This document shows positions 20,278-29,288 of a DNA stretch of 39,039 nt, piece by piece. The notes beneath the pieces were generated by a model. The model was not told the origin of the DNA. It saw only the letters and a list, made by a program, of their open reading frames with translations, and ran no database searches. The position numbers and the translations under genes are program-made. The DNA lies in the IMG/VR virus record IMGVR_UViG_3300028581_000099, positions 1 to 39,039 of that record; one strand, written 5' to 3'. How positions within the stretch are numbered: the first letter of the stretch is position 1; each line of letters opens with the position of its first letter. Source of the stretch: a virus.

Positions 20278-23200
20278 GAGAATTGAGCAAGACCGCCACG
20301 AGCCTTCCTGACTAGCTCTTCTGGCTCAGTAACCCTGAACCATTGACCTTTGCCTACGGCTCCTGTATTTGGCCTCTCATACCCAGCAAAGCCGCCAGCC
20401 TTAGCAATACCCTCTAGGATAACATCCCGGCCTTGGGCTGCGTCAAATATCTCTTCACCGCGCATTGCCTGGTCTTGTGGCAGCTTATTAAAGTACCGAC
20501 GCATCAGAGCCACATCTTCTGGGCTGTATTGCTCTTCAAACTGCAGCATCCTGCCTGCCGGTATGTCAAACTGATTTACCATAGGAGGACCTGACTTGCC
20601 AAGCATCTTGTCTGTTCCGCGCTTTACCGCATAACTTGGCTCAGTCGTAACATCCATTGCCTTACCAGACTCAGGTGTGACACGTGTAGGACTTCCATGG
20701 AGGACTCTTAGAAGCTTTTCTGCAGCTGCCCTTGTCTTACCTACTCGCCCACCATCCTGGAGCCCTACGGGACCACCTAATTGAAATGGCACAGTGTACT
20801 GCACATCGTACCTGGTATCCTGGCGACTATCTTTTGGCTTAAACACCATTCCGCTGGCATAGCCTGGGCCTACTTTTTGCTCGTAGCCAAAGTTGTATCC
20901 TGAGACGTCTGTCTTTTGAGGTGACTTGTAGCCTGAAACGCCAGCCATCGCGCGCCCAGGTCCTACAGGGGTTGATGCCATAACGTTGCCTTGATAGAAT
21001 CCGTCTGGTGCTTGAGCTGGTCTATTGACACTAGCATTGACGTCCACGCCGCCCAGCTTATCTCGGTAAGCAGCAAAGAGTGCTTGCGCACTCATCATGT
21101 CACGTGTTCCTGGGTCGATGATGTTCGCTGCATTAACACCTACTGTCACAGGTCCTTTAGAGACTCCCATCTGGCCCGCTTCAATCTCCTTGCCATCTTT
21201 GTAGTGCCTCGCAGCATTCAAGACTGTCTGCACAAAAGGATCTTCTTCAAGTTCAGAGTCTGGCGTAGCCATACCACCAGCTTGGAATGGCATCGGCGTC
21301 TCTTCAGTCTCTTGCCCCTGTTCAGGAGCCGCTTGCTGAGGAGCCTGTTCCATACCAGGAATAGCTTGGACTCCTACTACAGGAGCTGCTGCAAATAACT
21401 TCTGACCTTCACCAGTAATCTTCTCGCGCATTTGTGGTGTGACATCTACTGAGAAAGCTCTTACAGAGGACCCCCTGTCGCTATCTGCAAGTCTCTTGGC
21501 TGTTTCTTCGTACAGTTCATTCTCTACGTCGGCCCATATCTGGTCTGACTCGTTTGTTTCACGAGTCATCAACTCGTCCCATTTTTGCGGATCTTCAATG
21601 TCTATACCCTGTTGGGCTGCGCGATTTGTTACCCTCTCATGTACATTTTGGTAATATTCATCTTCACCGATGTACCTGTATGGATCCTCTACAATCTCAT
21701 CTAGGTATTGCTCGTAAGACTTCCCTTGGCTAGAGAATATATCAACCTGGCCTGGTTCAGATCCAAACTCTTTTTTGGCATACTTGCCCAGGTAATTAGG
21801 AATAATCTCGTCGTAGATCTTTTTCTTGCCAATACCTTCTTTTGTAGTCATCTCAAGGTCTTGACCTTTTAGCATAGCCTGTGGACTAGGCATTACCATA
21901 CGATCGCCTTTTTGAACCATGTTTTGGCTACTCCAAGCCCTGCTTTCTTCAAGCAGCTTAACCCACTCAGCATCTTCTTCTGGAGTTAGCTTGCCTCTAA
22001 GTCTTATTGGAGAATTTTCATTGTATTTTTTAGACCACTCTTCTATCAAGCTTTCAAGCTTGTCTCCAGAATCATCCTTAGCAACAGGCCTTTCAAGTTG
22101 ACCCATAATATTTTCAGCTTTTTCCTTACCGATATAGTCGCCAAGCTCATTAGGAGCAATGTCTTTGTCAAATACAGGTCGATCGTTTTTTATGCCTTTT
22201 ATATTGATCATGCCATTTGGCGTATTTTCAGCCAGCAACGTATCAAAGTACTGATTCATGTTGTACCGCTTGACCTGCTCAGATCCTGGGGCAATGGCCA
22301 CCTTGTCATAACCTTCTTTGGCTGCCATATCAAGAATTTGTTTTAAGGCTAGCTCTTGGCTATTACTCTTAAACGGCGCGTCAGGAACACCCTTTAGTGT
22401 GTTCGTATTTAGCCACTTGTCGTATTCTTTGACTAATTGATCTTGGGCAGCTTGACCAGCAGGGGTTCCATCAACATCAAGTTCCCAACGTTCAATATAG
22501 TCTTTCAGCCATTCTTTTTGCAATACGCTCATCTTATCGCCGTGTTCCCAAAGAAGATCGTCTGCAGACATGCCTTGATACATATTCATTGGCTTTGCAT
22601 AAGCGACATCTTTAGGAACTGTCTTTGAAAATTCTTCAGTGGCTTTTCTAGTAAGGTCGTCTAGGATACTTTTTCTAAGAGCTCTGTTCGCAGGTGTGTT
22701 TTCAACAGCCCCAAGCCTATCTAGCTCGGCTGTTGTCTGCCTTTCAATATCGGGCAGTCTACGAGTCATCTCATCTTTAATATATCTGTCTCGTTCTTTG
22801 CGGGCACTTTGGTGCCAGTCAGACTGAATCTCTTCAACATACAAAATCTTTTCACCGTTAGGGCCCGTGCGGTCAGTTACCCTTGCATGCACCAATACGT
22901 TAGGATCATCAAAATGACCTGACTGATATACTTTATCAGAATTTTCAAATACTTCATCTATGTGAAGGGTGATTCCAAGTCTTGACTGCATGTCCTCAAG
23001 CATCCTGACTGCGTCAACGCCTCCCTCGTTTAATATCCTCACTTGATCTTCGTCAAGAGGTTCGTAACCGCGGTTACTTAGTCGATAATTAACTAGAGTT
23101 GTCGCCTTTTCCTTTGGAATAAATTTATCTTCCTTCTCTAACTGAAGTAATACCTCGCGATAATTTTTACCTCCTGGAGTCGTATATTTTTCAAACTTGG

Positions 23201-24467
23201 CGTGTCTTTGATCCATCAAAAATTGATTGTTGATGTCATCTGCAAGAATCTTGGCACTTGTTAAAAGTTCATATTCTTCTCTTGAAAAATTGGTGATAGT
23301 ATACTCAATCAACTCTTTTGCTTGATCTTCAGATATATCTCCAGACTTTTCTAAAGCAATTAGTTCATCGACTCTTGGGTTTTCAAGCCAAAAGTCAGCG
23401 GGCGTCATTGTCTTAAGAACGCTATTATCAATAATGTCACCGGTCTTATTGATCCTAAATCCGAACATTCTAGGATCTTCTGGGTTTACAACAGGCTCTA
23501 TGCCGACTTTGTTTAGTAGTTCTTTTTGCTTGTCAGTTAGCTTTGGTTGCCAGTTCGGATCAACACCTCCACCAAGAATAATAGGCTTGATACGAGGAGC
23601 AGGCGACTCAGCAGCCAGCGCCCTAACTTCGTCTTGGGTAATAGATTTTTTATCTTTAAGCTTTTCACGTATCTTCCGAAGCTCAAGTTCCTCTTTCTTA
23701 ACACCAGGAGCTTTTTCAATCTCCTTGAGGATCTGCTCTCCAGTTCCTTTTTTCTGTTTTAAGGTGTCGATGGCCTTGTCAACGGCAGAGAAGAACGACT
23801 TGACCTTACCAACCTTGCCGCCGTCTTCGTACTTTTGAATCAAGCCGCCAAGAGCCTTCTTGACCGGATCTTCTTCAAGCATCTCGCCGACTGTGCCAAT
23901 GGTTCCACCAAAACCTGTACCTACCGCATAATTGATCTTCTTAGGATCTACTGTAGGGCTTAGATATTCAACAGGAGAGGCGGCTATCTTGCCAGCAACT
24001 CCAAGCTCCTTGACAGGAGTCAATACACGTTTTAACCAAGCGCCTGGAATAGGGGCCTGGGCGAGCATCTCTCCACCTGCATTTGCAAAGTGTTCAAGAG
24101 CTCCTTTAGGGGCTTCAATGCCCATGTCTCTACGAATAGCATCTCTGATTCTGCCGGCCTTTTTATCGGCCTCTACAGCAAACTCAGGAGCGTATTTGTC
24201 ATCAACAATACCTGCCAATGCAGGAATAGCCACGGTGTTGTAATAGATTCCAGGGGTTCCTTTACCAACGCCAACCTTGCCTTCATCATCAATACCAGAC
24301 CACTGGCTTCTAAAGCCAGAGATTGCTTGCTTTGCTGCTCTTACAGGAGCCGATTCTTTTTTGCCCTCTAGCTGCTTAGTCAAGGACTTCATGCCCTTGA
24401 CCGTATCTGCTAGGTTCTTTTCTTTCTTGCCCTCGTACTTATCTTTAAGGTTGTCAAGATCAGCCAT
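20265..24467 (-). CDS. Giant ejection-type/polyvalent virion protein (1400 aa), possible C-terminal ART-like domain
   Basis: This is the last gene of the late operon. The N-terminal third is basic and helical. The middle (roughly 500-750) carries LYVEEIQSDWHQSARKE and later ELALKQILDMAAKEGYDKV, a pair of blocks typical of large polyvalent phage proteins that are injected with DNA. Residues about 1090-1240 have many alternating short strands (VTVGVNAANI, AMAGVSGYK, YDVQYTVPF), like a membrane beta-barrel fragment. Residues 1253-1392 start LRVLHGSP and continue TTEPSYA, resembling an ADP-ribosyltransferase fold, but the catalytic Glu is not certain. Gly-rich motifs (GGKVGK, QDGGRVGK) separate parts. 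It probably enters the host cell. Enzyme activity is inferred. Confidence 0.75.
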   Translation of the reverse strand: MADLDNLKDKYEGKKEKNLADTVKGMKSLTKQLEGKKESAPVRAAKQAISGFRSQWSGIDDEGKVGVGKGTPGIYYNTVAIPALAGIVDDKYAPEFAVEADKKAGRIRDAIRRDMGIEAPKGALEHFANAGGEMLAQAPIPGAWLKRVLTPVKELGVAGKIAASPVEYLSPTVDPKKINYAVGTGFGGTIGTVGEMLEEDPVKKALGGLIQKYEDGGKVGKVKSFFSAVDKAIDTLKQKKGTGEQILKEIEKAPGVKKEELELRKIREKLKDKKSITQDEVRALAAESPAPRIKPIILGGGVDPNWQPKLTDKQKELLNKVGIEPVVNPEDPRMFGFRINKTGDIIDNSVLKTMTPADFWLENPRVDELIALEKSGDISEDQAKELIEYTITNFSREEYELLTSAKILADDINNQFLMDQRHAKFEKYTTPGGKNYREVLLQLEKEDKFIPKEKATTLVNYRLSNRGYEPLDEDQVRILNEGGVDAVRMLEDMQSRLGITLHIDEVFENSDKVYQSGHFDDPNVLVHARVTDRTGPNGEKILYVEEIQSDWHQSARKERDRYIKDEMTRRLPDIERQTTAELDRLGAVENTPANRALRKSILDDLTRKATEEFSKTVPKDVAYAKPMNMYQGMSADDLLWEHGDKMSVLQKEWLKDYIERWELDVDGTPAGQAAQDQLVKEYDKWLNTNTLKGVPDAPFKSNSQELALKQILDMAAKEGYDKVAIAPGSEQVKRYNMNQYFDTLLAENTPNGMINIKGIKNDRPVFDKDIAPNELGDYIGKEKAENIMGQLERPVAKDDSGDKLESLIEEWSKKYNENSPIRLRGKLTPEEDAEWVKLLEESRAWSSQNMVQKGDRMVMPSPQAMLKGQDLEMTTKEGIGKKKIYDEIIPNYLGKYAKKEFGSEPGQVDIFSSQGKSYEQYLDEIVEDPYRYIGEDEYYQNVHERVTNRAAQQGIDIEDPQKWDELMTRETNESDQIWADVENELYEETAKRLADSDRGSSVRAFSVDVTPQMREKITGEGQKLFAAAPVVGVQAIPGMEQAPQQAAPEQGQETEETPMPFQAGGMATPDSELEEDPFVQTVLNAARHYKDGKEIEAGQMGVSKGPVTVGVNAANIIDPGTRDMMSAQALFAAYRDKLGGVDVNASVNRPAQAPDGFYQGNVMASTPVGPGRAMAGVSGYKSPQKTDVSGYNFGYEQKVGPGYASGMVFKPKDSRQDTRYDVQYTVPFQLGGPVGLQDGGRVGKTRAAAEKLLRVLHGSPTRVTPESGKAMDVTTEPSYAVKRGTDKMLGKSGPPMVNQFDIPAGRMLQFEEQYSPEDVALMRRYFNKLPQDQAMRGEEIFDAAQGRDVILEGIAKAGGFAGYERPNTGAVGKGQWFRVTEPEELVRKARGGLAQFSKPL

Positions 24468-24472
24468 TTGAC

Positions 24473-27400
24473 TTACTCCTGTGAGAGACGTTGGATCATG
24501 GCGTCTAGGTCCTCTTCAGGAGCCTGCTCCTTTTCTTCGGTGACTATCTTTTCAGACTCAGGCAGCACGCGGCCGGTAGTTCCTGCGATGCCCTGAAGGC
24601 GTTTGCTGGTGTTCTCACGGTCTTGCGTAAACTTCAAGCTGCTTCTTTCTAAACGAGATAGCGTGTCATCAATCTCTTGTGGAGTAGATGACTTCAGCAT
24701 CTTAGCAATCTCAGCAGAGCTCTTCTCGTCTAATGTTGTTCTGGCTTGTAAGTACTTTAATACCCTACCAACCACTGATCCCGGGGTTCCCATAGCAACG
24801 TCAATTGTCTCGCCAGCAATGTCTAAGACTCCGCTGCCAGACTTCAGGTCTTTAACAGCTTCTGCTTTTGGTTGGGTACGGCTGCCACGAACAATGTCTT
24901 GCGCGTTTCTAAACAACTCTGACTCGCGCTTCAAAGCTGCTTCAAATATCTCATATTCCTGGGGATTATCGAATAGGGCTTCAAGACGTTTACGTGTTGC
25001 GGGTGCCCCTATGATCCTTTGGGCCGCGTTAATTTGCTGCGGAGCGTCTTGAATCTTAGACAGTATGGCTTGCGTGGCTCCTGTTCTCAAAGCGTCACGT
25101 TCACCTTCGCTCATACCAGCAACTAGCTTCTTGGCTTGTTCAGGCAGTGTCTTAGGTGTCATGTACTCTTCGCGGCCAAGACGGAGGGCATCTAGCACTT
25201 CCATGTCACCAGCATATTTGGCACGAGCTGCTGCATACTCAGGGACATTTTCGTCAATGGCTCCGATGTACGCCTTACGAAGATCTTTGAGTGCGTTGGC
25301 TTCTGCCTTGCCCATACCTTCGCCTTTATAGCCCTTGTCAATCAAGGCGTCAATGCCTCGTTTGATGTAGTCAAGGGTTCTGACATCAGGTACCTTGCCG
25401 ATCTTAATAAGCTCACCTGCCTCATCAAGATCATAGATGTCTTTGAGGATAAACTTGCTTGGGTCTTCGCCGCGTAGCTCTGCTGCCCGCGCTTCTTTAC
25501 CTGCAATTCTCTGAGCTTCTTTAAAGGCACTCTTGAATGTATCGTCTTCTAATACCTTCATCAGGCGAGGATCGTCAACAGATCCATGAGCATAGGCTGC
25601 ATCATAGAGGTTATTTGCATTTGCACGAAGCTTACCAAGCAGGCTTGCTTCACTAGCTACATAGTCTTTGCCCTTGGCCAAGTCTTTAACGACTCTCTGG
25701 CCAACAACATCACGACCACCTTCAAGGCGATCTTCTAGAGCCTGACCAAGAATCTTGCGGCCAGATCCTGGAATCGTGACCACGGCTTCGCCAAGTGTCT
25801 TAGTAGATGGAGTGACGTCCATAAGTGTTGAACCAACACCCATAGCTCTATCTTTTTCCATCATTGTTCTTGCCTGTATAGGGTCAATCTCGTCCCTAGC
25901 CATGGCTTCTAATACCTTCTCGTTGGCTCTTTGCTCTACGCTAGAGGCTGAAGGCGCAACTCTATTCTTAATAGCTTTTCCTGCTTGGCCGATTGCTTGA
26001 GAGCCTTTTGCAATCAAAGGACCGGCGACAGCACTAGTAGCTCCACCTTGTAAGGCGCCTGCTCCTCGCTCACCTTCTGTTGCTGTACCAGCTCCTGCTA
26101 TGGCTCCTTGAACACCTGCAGTGCCCGCCATACGAGCAGTAGGGCCCTTCATAATCTGAGGAAGTACAGATGACAGACGCTGGGCTGCTTGCATAGTTCT
26201 AGTGGCTCCCATAGCAGACGCTACTTGGCCTCCAGGAACAAAGGCCGCTGCGACACTTGGAATTGCCCCACTGACCACTTCAGTGCCTAATGCGACCAGG
26301 GGGTTCTTTTCGGTAAATCTTTGATAGGCTTCACGCTCTTCACGAAGAACATCTTCGTATGGGCGCTTCTCCATGGCAGCTCTTACACGAGCTATTGCCT
26401 CATCGCCAAAGCCAAAACCTAGGCCTTGACCAACAGCGCGGCCGATATTGGCTGCTGATACGTCACCGCCGTCAGCGAATCCGATAGGTCCGCCTTTTGC
26501 TTTTTCTTCAGTATCTTCACTAGATACGGCTTGGCGGGCATAAGCTCCTGAGCTGATCTCAGTCAATCGTTTTTGGTTTTCAGTAACCCTACGAGCCGCT
26601 GCCTTTTGAGCTCTTTCCCAGATTGCCTTACGTGTTGCTGCTGGCTTGTTAATAGAGCCTTGAACGTCGATCAAGATCTTACGTTCGCCTTCGGTAGGAG
26701 CTGCTCCAAAGATTGCTTTCAATTGCGTCAGTGCGGTTCCTAGGACGATGTTCTCAAGGTCTGCAGTAGCCGTTTGGGAGTCAGATTGGCGAACACCAGG
26801 GATAATAGAGCCAACAGACTCACGAACCCCTGCAGTTCTGCCTTCATACGCTACGTCATTGAGTTTTAGTGCTTGACCAAATGCTCCAACAACTTCTCTA
26901 CCTGCTTCTACCTTATCTTGAAGTTCATCTTTAAGTTTTATCTCGCCCGCACTGAGTTTAGTAGAGGTTCCAGAAGTAACAATCTTTTTAACGCGATCAT
27001 TAAATTCAGGTGTTCCTGGAGCAAAGCCCTCGTCTGCTGCAATCTTACCTGCAGGAGATTGCGGCTTGTTACTAACGCCGCCAGATCCATCACCGTCACC
27101 TTTAATAAAAGTTAGCTTCTTGATACGGGCTTCTGCAATACGCTTAGCGTCAGGAGATGCTTTAGGATCTTGAATGACTTCGGTCAGCTTCTCTACTTCG
27201 GTCAAGCGATCTTTAGGAACAGTCTTTGAAAGGGCCGTCAGGGCAGACAACTTAGTCTGCATACCCGCGCCCTTGTTATCAATGCCTGCCAGGTCGTACT
27301 TCATTTGAAGATCTTCTAGCTCGCCTTTAGCTTTACGCTTCTGGCTCAGTACATCGGCTGTCACATCGCTAACACCACCCAAGGTCTCAAAAAAGCTACC

Positions 27401-27664
27401 TGTGCGGGTTGGCTTGCCAAAGGCTCCTGCAATACGGAAAGCCGTCTCTGCATCAGAAGGCCCCGCTTGACGTGAAAGAAGACGCTCACGAGCCTGATCT
27501 AGGATCGTTTGCTTTTCTGTGGCCTGCTTATCACTTTGATCAAGATACTTGCTCAACAGATCTTGCAGCTGAGTCGTATAAGGATTTTGACCTCTAGACG
27601 AGCTATAGCCCGTCTGGTTTGTCATGCCTAACTGTTCTTGTAGATCTTCATCTTCTAACGGCAT
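24473..27664 (-). CDS. Internal/ejection virion protein (1063 aa)
   Basis: This is a large, mostly helical protein with many Ala, Glu and Lys residues. The N-terminus is coiled-coil (LLSKYLDQSDKQATEKQTIL), the middle has a hydrophobic Gly/Ala stretch (VVSGAIPSVAAAFVPGG, GTAGVQGAIAGAG) that could insert in a membrane, and the C-terminal third is helical. A 'KGGPIGFADGGDV' motif occurs near residue 390. It lies between two other giant virion genes, the usual position of T7- or P22-like ejection proteins that form a channel for DNA. The family call is by composition and place. Confidence 0.68.
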   Translation of the reverse strand: MPLEDEDLQEQLGMTNQTGYSSSRGQNPYTTQLQDLLSKYLDQSDKQATEKQTILDQARERLLSRQAGPSDAETAFRIAGAFGKPTRTGSFFETLGGVSDVTADVLSQKRKAKGELEDLQMKYDLAGIDNKGAGMQTKLSALTALSKTVPKDRLTEVEKLTEVIQDPKASPDAKRIAEARIKKLTFIKGDGDGSGGVSNKPQSPAGKIAADEGFAPGTPEFNDRVKKIVTSGTSTKLSAGEIKLKDELQDKVEAGREVVGAFGQALKLNDVAYEGRTAGVRESVGSIIPGVRQSDSQTATADLENIVLGTALTQLKAIFGAAPTEGERKILIDVQGSINKPAATRKAIWERAQKAAARRVTENQKRLTEISSGAYARQAVSSEDTEEKAKGGPIGFADGGDVSAANIGRAVGQGLGFGFGDEAIARVRAAMEKRPYEDVLREEREAYQRFTEKNPLVALGTEVVSGAIPSVAAAFVPGGQVASAMGATRTMQAAQRLSSVLPQIMKGPTARMAGTAGVQGAIAGAGTATEGERGAGALQGGATSAVAGPLIAKGSQAIGQAGKAIKNRVAPSASSVEQRANEKVLEAMARDEIDPIQARTMMEKDRAMGVGSTLMDVTPSTKTLGEAVVTIPGSGRKILGQALEDRLEGGRDVVGQRVVKDLAKGKDYVASEASLLGKLRANANNLYDAAYAHGSVDDPRLMKVLEDDTFKSAFKEAQRIAGKEARAAELRGEDPSKFILKDIYDLDEAGELIKIGKVPDVRTLDYIKRGIDALIDKGYKGEGMGKAEANALKDLRKAYIGAIDENVPEYAAARAKYAGDMEVLDALRLGREEYMTPKTLPEQAKKLVAGMSEGERDALRTGATQAILSKIQDAPQQINAAQRIIGAPATRKRLEALFDNPQEYEIFEAALKRESELFRNAQDIVRGSRTQPKAEAVKDLKSGSGVLDIAGETIDVAMGTPGSVVGRVLKYLQARTTLDEKSSAEIAKMLKSSTPQEIDDTLSRLERSSLKFTQDRENTSKRLQGIAGTTGRVLPESEKIVTEEKEQAPEEDLDAMIQRLSQE

Positions 27665-27679
27665 ATTGAATCCCTTTAA

Positions 27680-29287
27680 TTATTTTCCACTAAACAGCTT
27701 GTTCATACCGTAGACGCTTGCAGCACCTTGCGCCAACTGAGATAGTGGAGAAGGTTGGTACACGCTTGCAGGACCTGTAGACGATGTACTTGTCGAAGTA
27801 GGAATCTCAAGGCCGCGGATAGCAGCGTTGAGGAACGCAGTATTGTTTCGGTCGTATTCTCTTTGCGACAAGAAGTCTGCATAGGCTTGGTCGAGTGATC
27901 TTTGAGCTTGCTGTTGTTGAGAGGCTCCTGCAGCTTCCAATGCCCCGATGTTCTGTAGGGCAAGACGCTGTTGTTGATCTCCAAGATTGCTAAATTGCTG
28001 AGATGCCTGCAGTTGACGTGTGTAGTCTTGGTTTGCAAGTGTTCCGATTTGCTGACCTGCTTGCAAGTTTTGTGTTCCTGTTTGACCGGCTAGCTGACCT
28101 GTCATTTGACCAAGTGCTCCTAATTGAGAACCTGCTTGAGCATATCTTGCAAGGTCTGCCCCTTCTAAGCCGGCAGCCGATTGACCAAGAGCGGCTTGTT
28201 GCTGCCCTCCAGCTAGCATACGCTGATAGTCTGCTGCGGTTAGTCCTGCGGTCGTCTGTCCTAGGGCTGCTTGCTGCCCACCAATCTGGGCTTGCTGACC
28301 AGAAGATGACAATAGACGCTGATAATCTGCTGCGGTTAAGCCTGCTGCTTGTGAACCTAGGGCAGCTTGCTGTTGAGCAGCTTGTAATTGACGAGATCTG
28401 TCTGCCTGCATCAATTGACCGGCTTGTCCGTAGCCTGCTTGAAGAGCTTGCGACTGTTGAGCCAATGTGGACTCTTGAGTGTCGCGTAAAGCACGGCCAA
28501 TAGCCTCACCTTGACGGCTTCCACCAAATTGACCAGACTGAATGGCTCTGTCTTGTATCTGAGGCAAAAATTGTTCTTTTAAGTTACGGGCTCCCAATTC
28601 ACCAATACGATTAACAACCTGATCGGTGTATGGGTTCATGTAGTCTTGAATTCCGCCCATACCAGTCTGTGCTCCCTGACCAGAAAGCATTGCTGCTTGC
28701 TGCATGTATGGTTGGGCAAGAGAAGCGGTGTCTGCTAAGCCGGCCGCCTGAGTCCCTGATAGAGCACTTCCAAATGTACCGCCTGCTTGTTGAAAGTACG
28801 GCTGCGCTAGGTTAGCTGTTCCTTGAACACCTTGATTTGTAAGGGCATTGGCCTGTTGCAGATAAGGTTGTGCCAAGGCGCTAGTATCACCGATCTGCTG
28901 GCGAAGAGTTCCTGCTGCTTCACCAAAAAGAGGAGCTGCCGCAGATGACGGATTGTACGTCAGTCCCTGAGCAAAAAATGGTGATGCTGCGCTTAAAGCA
29001 CTTCCAGATGCTCCTTGTTGAGCTGACTGGAGAGCTGACTGCATATATGGTTGATAGCTGGCTTCTAGCCCCGCCGTCTTATCATAGGCATATTGTTGCG
29101 CCGGATCTAGTTGGGCTATCCTTGGATTCGTATAAGCTTGGTATGGCTCTGCTGCAATCGCATTTGCCCTACTGATCAAGCCCTGCGTATAGTCAGAATA
29201 CCAAGTCGGCAGATCCTGAGTTGTCTCACCATAAGTGGTAACAGACGACGGAGGACTGCCTTGGAATAGAAAGTCAAGGATTCCCAT
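27680..29287 (-). CDS. Gln/Ala-rich repetitive virion protein (535 aa)
   Basis: The protein is built of short repeats. LAQPYLQQA-like units occur four times (residues about 130-200), and about three units of AAGLTAADYQRLL with GQQAALGQ follow near 315-385. The N-terminus starts MGILDFLFQGSPPSSV, a virion-associated start. The C-terminus has a Ser/Thr-rich linker (STSTSSTGPAS). The Gln/Ala pattern suggests long helices, perhaps a tube or needle-like internal protein. No catalytic motif was found. It belongs to the ejection protein block by position. Confidence 0.65.
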   Translation of the reverse strand: MGILDFLFQGSPPSSVTTYGETTQDLPTWYSDYTQGLISRANAIAAEPYQAYTNPRIAQLDPAQQYAYDKTAGLEASYQPYMQSALQSAQQGASGSALSAASPFFAQGLTYNPSSAAAPLFGEAAGTLRQQIGDTSALAQPYLQQANALTNQGVQGTANLAQPYFQQAGGTFGSALSGTQAAGLADTASLAQPYMQQAAMLSGQGAQTGMGGIQDYMNPYTDQVVNRIGELGARNLKEQFLPQIQDRAIQSGQFGGSRQGEAIGRALRDTQESTLAQQSQALQAGYGQAGQLMQADRSRQLQAAQQQAALGSQAAGLTAADYQRLLSSSGQQAQIGGQQAALGQTTAGLTAADYQRMLAGGQQQAALGQSAAGLEGADLARYAQAGSQLGALGQMTGQLAGQTGTQNLQAGQQIGTLANQDYTRQLQASQQFSNLGDQQQRLALQNIGALEAAGASQQQQAQRSLDQAYADFLSQREYDRNNTAFLNAAIRGLEIPTSTSTSSTGPASVYQPSPLSQLAQGAASVYGMNKLFSGK

Positions 29288-29288
29288 A

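Noticed and set aside
20991-25331. Many rightward open frames of 60-149 codons
   Set aside because: All are antisense shadows of the 1400-aa and 1063-aa proteins, without ribosome sites or coupling.
28003-28503. Rightward open frame of 166 codons
   Set aside because: It is antisense to the Gln/Ala-rich virion protein. Its Leu-rich sequence is what Gln and Ala codons give when read on the other strand.
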